From positions 2,406,001-2,470,000 of the forward strand of contig NC_089274.1 of the NCBI RefSeq assembly GCF_963678975.1: 64,000 nucleotides of DNA, written 5' to 3'. Made by a program: the position numbers and the translations under genes. Below, in pieces: positions 23,861 through 35,959 of this stretch. How positions within the stretch are numbered: position 1 is the first letter of the stretch; every line of letters starts with the position of its first letter. The stretch is from Dysidea avara (taxonomy: Eukaryota; Porifera; Demospongiae; Dictyoceratida; Dysideidae). The notes under the pieces were generated by a model. That model was not told the origin of the DNA and ran no database searches. It worked only from the letters and a program-made list of their open reading frames with translations.

Positions 23861-26800
23861 TATTTTGTTGTGGCTTGCCAAATTTATCTTGCAGTACTGG
23901 CTGATTCATAATTACTCTTGTTTAATGGAAGTACTTGAATTGTACAAGCTGCTTGTCCTCATAATCATTTAATAATTGCTAAGCAAAATCTTTTATTTGA
24001 GTATGCAAAAAGAAATATGAAAATCAACTTCATATCTAGCTATGCCTAACTCTTAAAATCTTGTGAGTAATGTTGGGATCTTATAATATTTACTGGAACT
24101 GTGACTATCTGTGTATGTTTGCTGCAACTGTATACCACAGTCAATACACAATACACATAATTTTGACACCCTACATTACATATGGACATACATATATGTA
24201 CCGGTGTGGACCCAACTCCATCACAGAGAATACAACTCAATGATGATATCCCAACACTTATCCTCTGTAGATGTGACAGCCAATGAAGATGCGGACACTT
24301 CAAATGATGGCTAATTAAATTATTCAACCTGCAAGAAAACATTTATCATGTGTAAAACAGAATCAAAAGATCATTCCACATAGTAAATAATTACTGTACT
24401 AATAGCAAAACACCCTCATAACTATGAAATAGGAAAACCCAAAAGGTAAGAAGTCCTGACAGTACAGGTAGTTAGTACTGTCACTTCAAGTAATCTAATT
24501 GTGTGGCAAGTAGTGACTCCCTTACTAACACTCGCGCTTCTTCATACATATATTATGTAGGATGATATCACAGGAAGTGTATAAGACCTTGGACTAGTGT
24601 ATACCCTCTAGAAGACTTCATCATAACTAATCAGTCAGGTTGGAAAGTGGTAGTATGCAAGTTTATCTACTGGATATACACCCTCGCACAGAAGTATAAA
24701 CTTTAAGAGTCACATGAACTATATACTCATGCACGGATGCAAGCACACACAAGTTACACATGCACAATGCGCACGTGTGCACACACACTACACATACACT
24801 CGTGTTCATGCATGTGCATACACAACATACACACACAGAGTCACCTACAGAACACTACAAGCACACAATAACAATGTATTATGAATACATATGTACACAC
24901 ACACACAGAACTGCAGACAAAACTACAATAATGTTCTACACACATACAGAGTTACTGGATATTGTACACAACAACGTACCTTGGAACAGCAGCAGCAGTT
25001 GCGACAGACTTTGTGATGGTAGTTATGTTCTTGGATAATGAGAGCAGCTTAGGGTTTTGACATACACTTCTTCCAATCTGATGGAAAAACATATACATGT
25101 AGAGTAGAGACATTTCTGGACAAACCCCCATGAGCAGAGATTTGTCATCTAGCTAGCATCAACCAATAGCCAATATTGATGTCATTCATGTGTTTATCAT
25201 CGTGTTATTAATATGATGGTTATTGCAGTGGAGGAAAACAATACAGTGCATGTAAGTATAGGGATACATGCTGCAGATGGTGATGCATTAGAGCAAAAGA
25301 TTGTTTTTTGTGTGCCATTTGAGAAGCTACTGTGGCATCAGAGCATAGCTGCCACTTCCAGTCGACTACATTCTTGTTTGTTTGAGAGAATCTTGAAGTG
25401 AGGGAATTGATAAAGGAGCTAGTCTTCCTGACAGATGTTGATAACAGTGAAAAATTAAGGGAGGTTGAAGATATAGCTACAAGTGGACATTTAATCCCTA
25501 ATTCAGTCATGAAGTAGGGATTAAAATGATATTTTAAGTTAACAGTCCTAACCAAATAGTACTTATCATGTATCCCACTAGGACCTGTAAGATAGCTAAA
25601 TCCTGTAAAGACAGGGAGTCAGAATCTTTTGACTTTAAAAATGCAGAATGGATCCAGACCTATAGTGGTGACTTGATCCACCAGCAACATGTGGTCTAGG
25701 TATGTAATGCACTAAAGGGCACACAATACCTAAGATTTGAAGCTTTCTTTGCAACAATTTTTAGGTGCCAGTTACTGAAGTTGCATGGGGCATACAAGCT
25801 AATCTCTACAATTATATAACACTGTATTAGACGTTAGAGCATGTGTACAACACTACATGGTCTTTGGCATTCTGTGGAGTGCTGGTATGATCTAGTCCTT
25901 CGCACGTGCGCTTATAAATGGAAAAGTGCTATGACAAGATCGATGCCCGGGTCTGCTCGCAGGTCTGGAAGCAAAGACTGCTGTAAAAACATTAGGTATG
26001 AAAAATAACTGTTATATAAATGTAAAAGTGCTTTTTGAAAATGTCCGTGTCTGCATCTGATTGTATCTGCCTTTTCCAACTACTCAAATATGCACACACT
26101 GGGCTTTTTGGGCTCCTTTGATAGGACATTATGTCCTGCCAAATTCAATTACAGTCAGACAATGGCTACTTTGTCCAGAAATTGTCCGTGTCTGACCGTT
26201 CTCGGGAGCATTGCTACATACACACACTTATCACTGAACTTAGTATGCTATGCACTTTTACAAAACTTCAAATGACATGTGAAGTTGTGTGTGTAGTGTG
26301 CTTGTATTATGTGTGTGCTTCTAGTGCTGTTCTTTGTTTGTAATGCTGTCTAACAGGTAGAGCATACCTGAAAATGATACGGAATGGCCATTCAGTTCCC
26401 AGTAATTGATAATTGGGGCAAGCATTTTATCACAATTTCTATAGTGACAGGATTAATTGCAAAGGAGCTACTTGTTGTTTGCAATGCTATATATAATGGG
26501 TGGAACAAAAACAAAATGGAATGGCAAGTGATAGTTAGGATGCATGTTAAGTCGCTATGTCAGGTTGACGCCATTCTTTCTTTGATGCAGTATGCATTGG
26601 TCCACCAGTCATGTTATGTTACAACAGGAGTTTATGAGCTGCCTTTAGTGGCTCATAAGCTCCTGGTTATAAAAAAGTAAACAAGCAAATGTATAAAAAA
26701 AATAAGACTCAGGAATTAATGTCCACTAAATGTATAGCTGCAAGGCCATTATTTCCTTTGATGCAGTATGCACTAGCAGTTCACCAGTCATAATTGTTAC

Positions 26801-26935
26801 AAAAAAAAGTAAACAAGTAAATACCAGGAATATACCATGGCTGAATTAGGGATTAAAAAGTCCGCTAGTAGCTATATCTGCAGGTGTAGGTGACCTCCTT
26901 TTTGATTAAACTTATTTTTTTCCTATACTTGCTAG
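23861..26935. other. Region between BEL/Pao fossil and ABC transporter: no certain gene
   Basis: A CA-rich microsatellite occupies about 24,725-24,910. Exon-like minus-strand stretches at about 24,197-24,330 (LNNLISHHLKCPHLHW, with acceptor and donor) and about 24,980-25,045 (ending CCAAG|GTACG) could be real but cannot be assigned. Bases 26,330-26,890 belong to a dispersed repeat also found at 31,730-32,090, ending in ctgaattagggattaaaa; a scrap of its end is at 25,496-25,525. I found no upstream exons of the ABC transporter here. Confidence 0.35.
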
Positions 26936-28032
26936 GATATGGTCAAAGGAGAGTTGAAAGTGGAGAAGGTGTACTTTACATACCCATCAAGACTTAACGT
27001 ACCAGTACTACAAGGACTGAGTCTCAGTATACAGTCTGGTCAGACATTGGCTCTAGTGGGCCCCAGTGGTTGTGGAAAGAGTACAGTAGTGTCTCTGTTG
27101 GAGAGAATGTATGACCCGAACAAAGGTGTATTGGTATGTACTTGTACTTTGGGTGTGATTACTGTTATATTTATAGAAATTTGATGGAGAGAGTCTACAG
27201 TCACTAAATGTTCAATGGCTTCGTTCTCAGATAGGGCTAGTCTCCCAGGAGCCAGTATTATTTGACACATCAATTGCATATAACATCCGCTATGGAACTA
27301 GCTTTAGAGAAGTGTCTGATGAAGAAGTAGAAATGGCTGCAAAGGCTGCTAATATTCACAACTTCATCATCACCTTGCCACAAGTAATGTATTGTCTGAT
27401 ATCACAACACATCAGTAACCAGTTTACTACAGGACTACAACATGAACGTTGGATCCAAGGGTACTCAATTGTCAGGAGGACAGAAGCAACGAGTAGCTAT
27501 AGCTCGTGCTCTAGTTAGAGACCCAAAAATATTACTGCTGGATGAGGCCACGCCCTCTCTAGACTCAGAGAGTGAAAAGGTATATCATTAAAGTCAAGCA
27601 ACATCAAATCAGTACGATATCTTAGAAAGTAGTGTGGTTACTGCAGTATATTGTTCTACATATCATGATCAGCTTAATGTATATATGTATAGGCTTATTA
27701 GCTGTCAAGACAGTATCATGGCATTTAGAAAAGCCCCTCCAGAGTATATACCTTTGGTATAACAGAATCGTTTAAATATCCTTAGTACCTAAGTGCATTA
27801 CCCAGATGTTAAACTTCATGTTGTTATTCCTTAGTAGATTGTACAAGAGGCACTGGACAGTGCTAGGAAGGGTCGTACCAGTGTAGTGATTGCTCACAGA
27901 CTATCTACCATACACATTGCTGACTGTATTGCTGTGATAAAAGATGGAGTAGTGATTGAGGCTGGCACCCACAACCAACTAATGGAGTGGAAAGGAGCTT
28001 ACTACAAGTTAAACAAGGCACAAAGCTTATGA
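26936..28032 (+). CDS. ABCB-type (P-glycoprotein/MDR) transporter, C-terminal nucleotide-binding domain
   Basis: Four exons (26,936-27,133, 27,177-27,383, 27,433-27,579, 27,838-28,032) join in phase with GT-AG introns and end at TGA 28,030-28,032. They encode a complete second ATP-binding domain: A-loop region FTYPSR, Walker [11 protein letters not shown]-loop [10 protein letters not shown], signature [15 protein letters not shown], Walker B ILLLDEA and H-loop VVIAHRLST. The family exports lipids and hydrophobic compounds across membranes using ATP. The D-loop reads TPSLD where TSALD is usual. Membrane-spanning exons and the first ATP-binding domain are not recognisable upstream, so either they lie beyond very long transposon-filled introns or this is a displaced 3' fragment. 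The gene ends 275 bases from the stop of the convergent 14-3-3 gene. Confidence 0.85.
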
Positions 28033-28306
28033 AGGAATAAATTGATATCACTTGTACATGTAACTTTTAGGAGCTCAACCTTGTTGCACGTTTCACTTGT
28101 CACAGTGTGTTCAAATGTATTAGCTATGGTTTTATGTAGTCAAAGGGTGAGGTAAGTAAGTTAATAGTCAGCTCTTTAAAACATAAAAAAGAAGCAATTT
28201 CATTGATTGACAGTTATTTAATCTCCATGAGAGTTCCACCAAGCCGTGGTCCATTAAACATTCACTGACTTATATACCTGCCATAATTACATGCATAATT
28301 TACACA

Positions 28307-31300
28307 TCACTGATCTTCATCTGGTTCGTTGTGTCTTTGTGTCCACAACTAGAAGTATAACATTAGTTATTATGCCATGTAATTTGGATGAGCTAACCGT
28401 CAAATTATCTTTTAGTAACTGCATAATCATTGTACTTCTCTTGTAACATTCCTCACTGATTTTGTCAAGATCAAGAATGGCATTATCAAATGCCTTGAAA
28501 CATTATCAATATGAACCATGGACATCATTTAAACTAGCTTACTTCTTTAGCCAACTGACAGGCTTTATCTGGCATGTTCTTAATCTCATAATAAAATACA
28601 GAGTGATTCAAGGCCAGGCCCAGTCTAATAGGATGAGTAGTGGCCAAGTTCTCTGCTGCTATCCTTCCTTCTTCATAGGCCCTTGCACCTTCCTCAATGT
28701 CTAACAGATTACTACAATAAAGTGTAATAGAAAACATAGTATACTCTACCATTTTCTGTTTCCTTGTTTCCTGGAATTCCAAATTCTGCTAAATATCTGC
28801 AGTAATCTCCTTTCATTTTATAATAAAACACTTTTGACTCATCATCTGCAGCATTCTTCAACAAATGATCATCTAACAAACCCTGCGATTAAAGAAATAA
28901 ACACTACTGGCATGTGAACATATATAATAAATGTACAAGTAAAATGCTACATGCACACCTTTACCAGTCTACAAAATTACATGTTTATCTAGCTGGAAAC
29001 CACATGATGCTCTCAAGCCTTTTTTTGCATGTATCCAGACTTGGAGTTTACTACATTGCACAGTATTGAAATAATTACATATATACACAATTACTATAGT
29101 ATTGTAAAAATCGCAAATATTTCTATCAGGACAAATACTTTCCAGGGTATTTGAATACAAATACTCAGCTGTTGCACTACAGAAAATTGCATTTTTGACA
29201 AGTGATCAAGTTGACCACTGTATTATAATTATCTACACAGATATCTTATCGGCTTGTGTTAATGCTAGATGTCAGTGGTATAACTTAATTTCAAAGGGAT
29301 ATAATTATAGTGTTGCTTGTGCAAATGTTAACAATGTCATATTCTTAATGATCAAGAGTCAATTAACTTTACAGTCTTGTGTAAATCATTTTATTTGAAG
29401 TAATTTTAGATACAAGATGCATTAACTGATCGCAGCATAAATGTGCCCTATTTGCTTTGTCAGTTTGGCTTGGTGGGCTGGGTATTAGATACTTTTATAA
29501 GTGATCTGATGATGAATTCGCTGCCTCCCTGAAAGTGAGTTAGGTGACTCTTCCTTTAGTGGAATCGATCTTAAGTAACAGGTTACTTTGTGATATTCAG
29601 TGTGATAAACAAATATTGGATATCATTACCATCAAACAACAGAAACAAAGTGCTTTGGTTGCTGAAGTTATCTGTTGATTTGTAACGTACTCTCTCTTTG
29701 GCCAGTGAAAAGGGTGCATCATCTTGGCTATCTGCCCTGCCTGTGGTATTGCTCTACACAAGGCCACTTTTAGGGATGCCTCGTGTTTATGTTATGGTTA
29801 GCTTCCCACTGGATTTTCTACCAATTGTGTTTGTGGCCAGGGTTTTATTGTCAATCATGCCATGAGTTGCTCCACAGAGGGATTCCCTACTCTCCGACAT
29901 AATGATTTGAGAGACTTCACAGCTGCTGTCCTAATTGAAGTGTGTAGTGATGTGAGGTTCTGTTGCAGCCTCTTACAGGCGAGACCCTTCAATTTGCAAC
30001 AGCTAAAAAATGAGGATGGAGCTTGTGTAGATGTTTTGCTTCAGGATTCTGGGAATGGAAACATCAGAAGGCTTGTTTTGATGTTTAATGCTAATGTACC
30101 TTCATATCATGGTACACAAGTATCCTCACTTTATTGACGTTTTGAATGCGAGAAACAACAGAAGTATGTGCAATGTATCAGGGAAATTGAGATGGGTTCT
30201 TTTATCCCACTTGTGGTATGGGTCATGCTGCTATGCTTACCTTGTCTCTCTTTAGAAGGAGTTGTCATTAGGCCTGAACCTATATATACTTTTGAAATTG
30301 CCTATTATGATTTTGAGCAATGCTCCAAAATTTTCCCTATTATGCTCCAATTATGCCCAGTTTTGTCCCAAATATGCTCATATAAAATTATGTCGTGACT
30401 GCTCTATTAGAGTATCTAATGCATCAGTGAATGTTCTATTAGGATATTTCAATATGCGGTGACTGTTCTATTAGAGTATATTGATCTTTAACTAATCTTT
30501 TCTTCACAATGCAGCTGTAAATCTGATTTTTAGCTAGTTTGTGTACTATCCCATTCTGCATCATGCATAATATACAGAGTTTCAGCTTCTCTGATAACAA
30601 ATGCACAAAAATTGTGCCTATTATTCTGGCATTATGCTCAATGCTTTTGGCTACCTATTATATATGTCCCAAAATATGCTAGCAAAATCGGCGCAGGCCT
30701 AGTTGTCATACAGCTAAGTGATGTCATGGCAGCATTGCAGGACTTAGTTATTGTTTGTTATGCTCCACTATTATGTGCTTGAGAGGAGCTGGATCATACA
30801 TCAGGGCTGTCCACTTTTACTAGGAGCACTTGACCTTGAGGGTCAGGTGGTTCAAGCTCATTGATTGTAAATTGATCCTAGTAATTTTTCTAGCACTTTT
30901 AACACCTTAGTGCTAAGGGTGCTGGTAACCACAAGAAAAAAATTAAAAAGTACAAGATGCATCCATGCAGTTTCCAAAAAAATTTACAAATACTCAAGAT
31001 TTGTATTTTACAAATACTGCTAAAATATAATGGATGACCCAAGTCTGTTCCCCTTATTGCTCTGGTTAACATTGTTGCAAGCTATAAGTTGGTTCAACAA
31101 ACATTAATAAAATGGACAACTAGGTCATCTATAGATTATTTGAGAAAATCTTGTGTGAAAACTTTTGATCCTGCACTACATTGAACGGACCCATATTTCA
31201 TAAGGATCAAAACTTCCACAAAGATTTTCAGGAAAATAGCAAAACTATTGGTACAGGACCTAAGGACCAGACAGCTAGGCCATGGTGCCTTAATACACAG

Positions 31301-34300
31301 ATGCATTAGCTTCTCGTATAGCCAATCTTATTTCGCGTTGGCAGTCACGTGAATAACTTAGGGTGCTAAATGAACCCCACAACACTCAGGGGATTTGATC
31401 CTGTACCCCACAGTATTGCTACACCACTGCCAAATATCCACCTCCCTTAGTTTTAAACTTATCATACAGTAGTACTGTACCATACATTGGAGGATCATGG
31501 AACTTTGCACTTTCTCACAAAAAAATACTGACCAGCAACCAGCCTCACAATACCTTCATGGCACCTTGGTAGTATTGGCTAGTACTTTCAATATGACCCA
31601 AAACACTTCCAATAAGTTGCTACGAAATTTTAAAAAAAAATAGTGGAATGACTGTCTCCTCTTTTGTGTCCCATTACCTTTGCTGTCAGTGTAAGGTGTC
31701 AATTTGCGGTAAGGTGTGATGGCTTTCCTACATTTGTAAAGGAAATTGTTTGTACTTTCTGTAGTGACTGGATTGATTGCAAAAGCACTTCTCATACTGC
31801 TATTCATTTGTAACGGTATGTATAATGGGCTGAATGTAGCTAAAAATGAAGCATAATGACCACTTCATGCAATTGATACACTTTGTGCAATTGATAATTG
31901 GGAAGATGGGAACATGTTCAAAAAAAAAAGGGTTGGCACCATTTTTGCTTTTGATGTGGTATGCATGGGTTCACTAGTCATAAATAAAGTAAACAAACAA
32001 GCACAAGGAATTTTTAACTTCACCATAGAAGTCATAACTGAATTAGGGATTAAAATCTCCCAGTACATATATCAACAGGTTTAGACGATCGACCTTCCTT
32101 GTTTCACAATTACCCTAACCCTAACTGATGTTTACCTGTTAAGCATAACGCATCTTTCACTGTTTGTATGAAAATAAGGTTTTGGTGAGTTTGAGGCAAA
32201 ATGCTTGTCTTATCAACAGCAGGCTGGGCCAACTCTTGCTAGCTTGCCTCAAACTCATCAATGCTTACTTTTTCACATAACTGAATCCTGATCAGTGACT
32301 TCTTTACAAAATATAAACTGGCTGCTGGAAAAGTATTGCACTGCATTCTTAATTGGCTGTTGCTATACTGCACTATCCCTGCAGTGTACTCAGTCTTAGG
32401 TTACAGGTCCTGTTTGTGGTTTGTGTGTATGCTGGCAATCCATGTGGTGTTTTGTAGGTCTACATAGGTAATGTTTTTGAATGCTTTGTTCTTAGTGAAG
32501 AGGGGGCCTAACAATAAAAAACCTGGATATCATCTTATTTGCCTACTCAAGAGGAACTTGAAAATTTTGTTTCGTTGCAGTGTACGCAAGGATACAAAAG
32601 TTATGGGCATTTGTTTACACACATTGAAACGATAGTAGGCGATCAATCTTTCTTCGCTAATTTCGCTTTTGTATGTAGTGAAGAAATGTGATACAAGGGA
32701 AAAACTTAATTCCCCTACTCATGGTGAACAGGATGTTGCAAATTTCAACTCCATGTGTCATTCGCAACTGTTTTAGTAAGCGCCTGTAATTTATTTTCCC
32801 TGAAGGTAATGGAAAGCTACAATTAACAATTAAATAAGCTAAAATACACATTCAAAATTAATTCAGATCACATGATGTATTGTATCGAAATATTGAATTC
32901 TGAAAAATATATCGATAATTTTTGATATCAGCAAAAAAATCAAACAATATGATATAATATTGATATTTCGTCTAACACCAGTACAAATCGATTTTTCTGT
33001 TGTTGCTACTTTGTAGGGCTGTAACTCCCAAAGTTATTGCCATATCAGGCTGAAACTTTGCATTTGGCTAAGTAGCTTATGAATATTTAATAAACAGGAA
33101 TTCGAAAAATGCGCTATTGTGTTGGGTTTTTGCAGATCCGGTCACATTTTATGCCATAATAACAAACTCACTAGTGGCATGTGCCTTTTGGGAAGTGTGT
33201 GCCCTCTGCACCTTGCCTTTCCTTTTATCTTCGATCAGGCTAGTTGTTGTCTTCTTCATGCAATGAAACCATATCTTTCTGTATCAATACTTTCCTTTAG
33301 CAGCATAATTATTTATACGATGCAAAATTATTTAAAGCGCTTATGCTCAGTAGATTTCTGTAACTTCCTTCATGATTCGATTGGATCAAGACCATACCCA
33401 TTAATGGATTATTAACAATCAAGCATGGAGACCACTCCTTTAACAATCTATTTACATGATCACAATGACCACACCCCTTATTATAAATAATAGCTACAAA
33501 AGATTAAAGCTATACCTACATAACTAGCTACTACTACATAAAGGAGAATACTATAACTAAGAGGGGGTAATGCTAGCACAGTGAAAATATGAAATAGTGA
33601 CACACACCCTGGTTGGTAAAAGGTTGACTCACAGTCATCCTAATAGAACAGTCAGTGTATAGCTGTATGCTATAACAAAACAACCAAACAAACTAGTACA
33701 TTTAAAATGAAGCAGTGATCCAAGCGATAAAAAGTAGTGAAACAAGAGATGAATGATGGTACTACAGCATAGCTCAGTGGGAAAATCCCTACTTTGGCAT
33801 TGAACAAAATAATTGTTATAACATGCCAATGTAGGGATTTTTCACAGAGCTATGCTGTAATAAAATCGTTCATCTCTGGTTTCTATCGCTTGGATCCCTA
33901 CTTCATGTTTAAATTACTGCAATAATTTTTGAATGTAGCCACCAGTATATATTAGCTAGCTATATACACCCAGGTGAAAACGAAACCAAAAGCTGAACCT
34001 GACCCTAACTGTAGGTGTATAATGATGTCTTTCTGAAGATAAGATTTTGGGAGTTCGAGACAAGCTAGGGTTGGCTTCACGCCTTCAAGTCCAACCCTAG
34101 CTTGCCTCAAACTCACCAAAAACTTGAACTTCACACAACTAATGTGTTTGAATTACCATATGAATAACCACTGCGTTCTTAATTCATAGAAGTTTGTGGA
34201 CATTTGCTATACTTTGTTCATAGCAAAATTCCAGGCATGTCCAATATTTCTATTGAAAAATGAAATTAATTATTGTATACCACCTAACCTCATGTACGAT

Positions 34301-35216
34301 TAGTAACTTTCCGGGTATGATATGTGTAGAGCAACTCGCTGTGAGCACAGTGATGCTAGAAGAAGCCCAATTCAGATGATTAAAGTGGCCTAAACTGATG
34401 CGGTGTAGAAAATTCCTTCCTACATTTGTATTGGACGTCTTGGGGTCATGCAATAAATGGAGTAATAACCTGTGACACGTGATAGATACCTCAGATTCCA
34501 GACCAGATTTGAAAAGAGCAGTGAATGGCGATTTAAATGAGCTATATAAGAAGGAAATCAGGAAATTTAGGCATATCATTTTGAGGTTGAAAATCACTTT
34601 CTTGTTCTATGACAAATTGAATGATGGATATTAGGAAGGGAACGATCTAATGGCATTCTGACACCCACTGCCCCTCACTACATTAGTGTTACACTGAAAC
34701 TAATATAAAGCATTGTGAATTCGTTCTGCAGGAATTTACAGTGTTTCCAAGTCCATGATTAAGCACAATAATGTCCGTTTTTGTAGCAAACTTTTTCATA
34801 TGACTATACGTACAACTATCCCTACTGCAAGTTAATCAATATCAATAAACATTTACATGCAGGGGCTTAGTATGCGACCATAAAATGCATACCAGCACTT
34901 CATCACAGATTGATTTGTAGTCATCCATAATCTTTCCCTTGTACTCAGCAACCAACTGTCGTCTCATTACACCTTTGTGATCCAGTTCGTCCCTACTACT
35001 CAGGCTACATTCAATAGTCGACATAGCACGCAGAGCAAAATATTTCTTGGCCAGTACGTTCTTGTATGCTACTGACAGTAAATTTCTTTGCGAATAGTCA
35101 AGTAAGCCACGTTTGATCTCAACAATCTTCTTCACTGATTTCATCATGTCGTCATATCGTTCTGTACTCTCTGCAAGTTCGGCTATCGTGGTTTCACGTG
35201 CAACCTCTATCTCCAT
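28307..35216 (-). CDS. 14-3-3 protein, complete, five exons
   Basis: The exons 34,893-35,216, 28,750-28,882, 28,543-28,700, 28,398-28,493 and 28,307-28,348 join in phase into 250 codons from ATG 35,216 to TGA 28,307, the normal family length. Hallmarks are [58 protein letters not shown] and LLKDNLTLW. 14-3-3 proteins are cytosolic dimers that bind phosphoserine/phosphothreonine peptides. By alignment with human zeta, Lys49, Arg127, Tyr128, Asn173 and Asn224 are kept. The segment [10 protein letters not shown] has Tyr at the position of phosphate-binding Arg56 and Ala at Ser58, the dimer-regulating site. Intron 1 is about 6 kb and full of repeats; the other introns are short. It is a divergent paralogue, and the orthologue is not assignable. 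Confidence 0.93.
29640..30270 (+). mobile_element. Reverse-transcriptase-element ORF relic
   Basis: Readable pieces are [16 protein letters not shown] (about 29,699), then [18 protein letters not shown] and EVCSDV (about 29,880), then NAPSYHG-like and [13 protein letters not shown] (about 30,170-30,200). This order is a recurrent C-terminal region of retroelement polyproteins in sponges and cnidarians, recalled from experience and not checked. The frame changes more than once, so it is a relic. A piece of the same family lies at 40,160-40,366 (VENASFTPLIFTTTGGMGD). Confidence 0.55.
31730..32090. repeat. Dispersed repeat R2
   Basis: It shares gtgactggattgattgca, gtataatgggctga, caattgataattggg and ctgaattagggattaaaa, in the same order, with 26,330-26,890. 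A partial copy is at 8,290-8,560 and its mirror. No reading frame is conserved. Confidence 0.55.
33701..33913. mobile_element. Foldback element F2
   Basis: The two arms of about 95 bases are inverted copies (tttaaaatgaagcagtgatc at the left, complement of atccctacttcatgtttaaa at the right) around a short AT-rich loop near 33,805-33,820. Each arm holds gcatagctcagtggg or its near complement, which looks like a tRNA A box, but no tRNA fold or B box follows. Confidence 0.7.
33970..34140. mobile_element. Foldback element F3 (AAGCTAGGGTTGG core)
   Basis: gttcgagacaagctagggtt and aaccctagcttgcctcaaac form inverted arms around a short loop (34,076-34,098). It is preceded by a subterminal stretch reading aaccaaaagctgaacctgac. 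Relatives are at about 32,140-32,290 (diverged) and 63,004-63,180 (inside the element at 62,950-63,257). Confidence 0.6.
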
Positions 35217-35387
35217 TGTTTACTACCATCCAGTATCACAGAGCGAGACAGCTAAATTGCATTACTTTCCCCCTCCCGTTTGTCCAGGTTTTTCCGTACA
35301 GTGACGCCTTTCAAATTTATACTTTTGCGAATAAAATTAGGCGTGTTGTTGATCACGTGTGACAACATCCAAACCCATTAAAATTTT

Positions 35388-35613
35388 GTGACCGGATTTG
35401 CGAAAAGGGGTCTTCCACACACTTCCAATTCTGCAAACTTGGGAGATCATAACTTAGTGCTAAGTAACACATTAACCAGAATTTTTTCAGCTAAGTTGAT
35501 GCTCACTTCTGACCAAATTTCAAGTCAATAGCTCTTTCCAATCTGAAGTTATGAATTGTCAAAGTTGGCAAATTGGATGTGTGTGGAAGACCCCTTTTTG
35601 CAAATCCGATCTC
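35388..35613. mobile_element. MITE M1 (GTGACCGG ends), copy upstream of the 14-3-3 gene
   Basis: The left end GTGACCGGATTTGCGAAAAG and the right end are near-perfect inverted repeats of about 40 bases (ggtcttccacacac and its complement). There is no coding capacity. It lies about 170 bases upstream of the 14-3-3 start, so it could overlap that promoter. Relatives are at 37,434-37,679 and 58,215-58,451. Confidence 0.8.
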
Positions 35614-35959
35614 ATTTATTTTATGAAAGTGGTTACTGAACCAAAAGGTTTTTATTTTCACATCTAGTAGTTTCCCCAAGCATTCGACATTAGGGGACGT
35701 TTTACTGTTGGCTCAATAGCGAGCCCGGCTTATTGAACCGGCTTCCGGTTCAATATCCACTGCCTTATTTAATTTATTTATTGATCCTGGGCAGACGGCA
35801 TGCTGATGCGCCCAGGGAGCAATGCCTTTTGTGTGACCCCTGTCATTGATAAAAATTGATAATAAATAAGCACACACAGTGCATACACATGGTTACGGTA
35901 CAACTATATTAAGTTATATGTCTAGTAATTGGTTAGTATAAATATGTCAATGTTTTCTG

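Larger units (their letters stand above)
28883..34892. other. Intron 1 of the 14-3-3 gene, repeat-filled
   Basis: This 6-kb intron holds a retroelement ORF relic (29,640-30,270), 'ctctattagagtat' motifs (30,385-30,490), a dispersed repeat (31,730-32,090), foldback elements (32,140-32,290, 33,701-33,913, 33,970-34,140) and a repeat shared with 19,940-20,045 (32,480-32,570). Bases 33,000-33,150 resemble the inner and right end of the GTGACCGG MITE. No nested host gene was found. Confidence 0.6.

Noticed and set aside
24760-25038. His/Thr-rich open frame
   Set aside because: It is translation of a CA-rich microsatellite.
33772-33800. Possible tRNA (gcatagctcagtggg A-box-like)
   Set aside because: No B box, no acceptor stem and no cloverleaf. 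The sequence is part of the arms of foldback F2 and occurs in both orientations.
34250-34597. 115-codon minus-strand frame between 14-3-3 exons 1 and 2
   Set aside because: No 14-3-3 similarity, and the exons on either side splice directly in phase without it.
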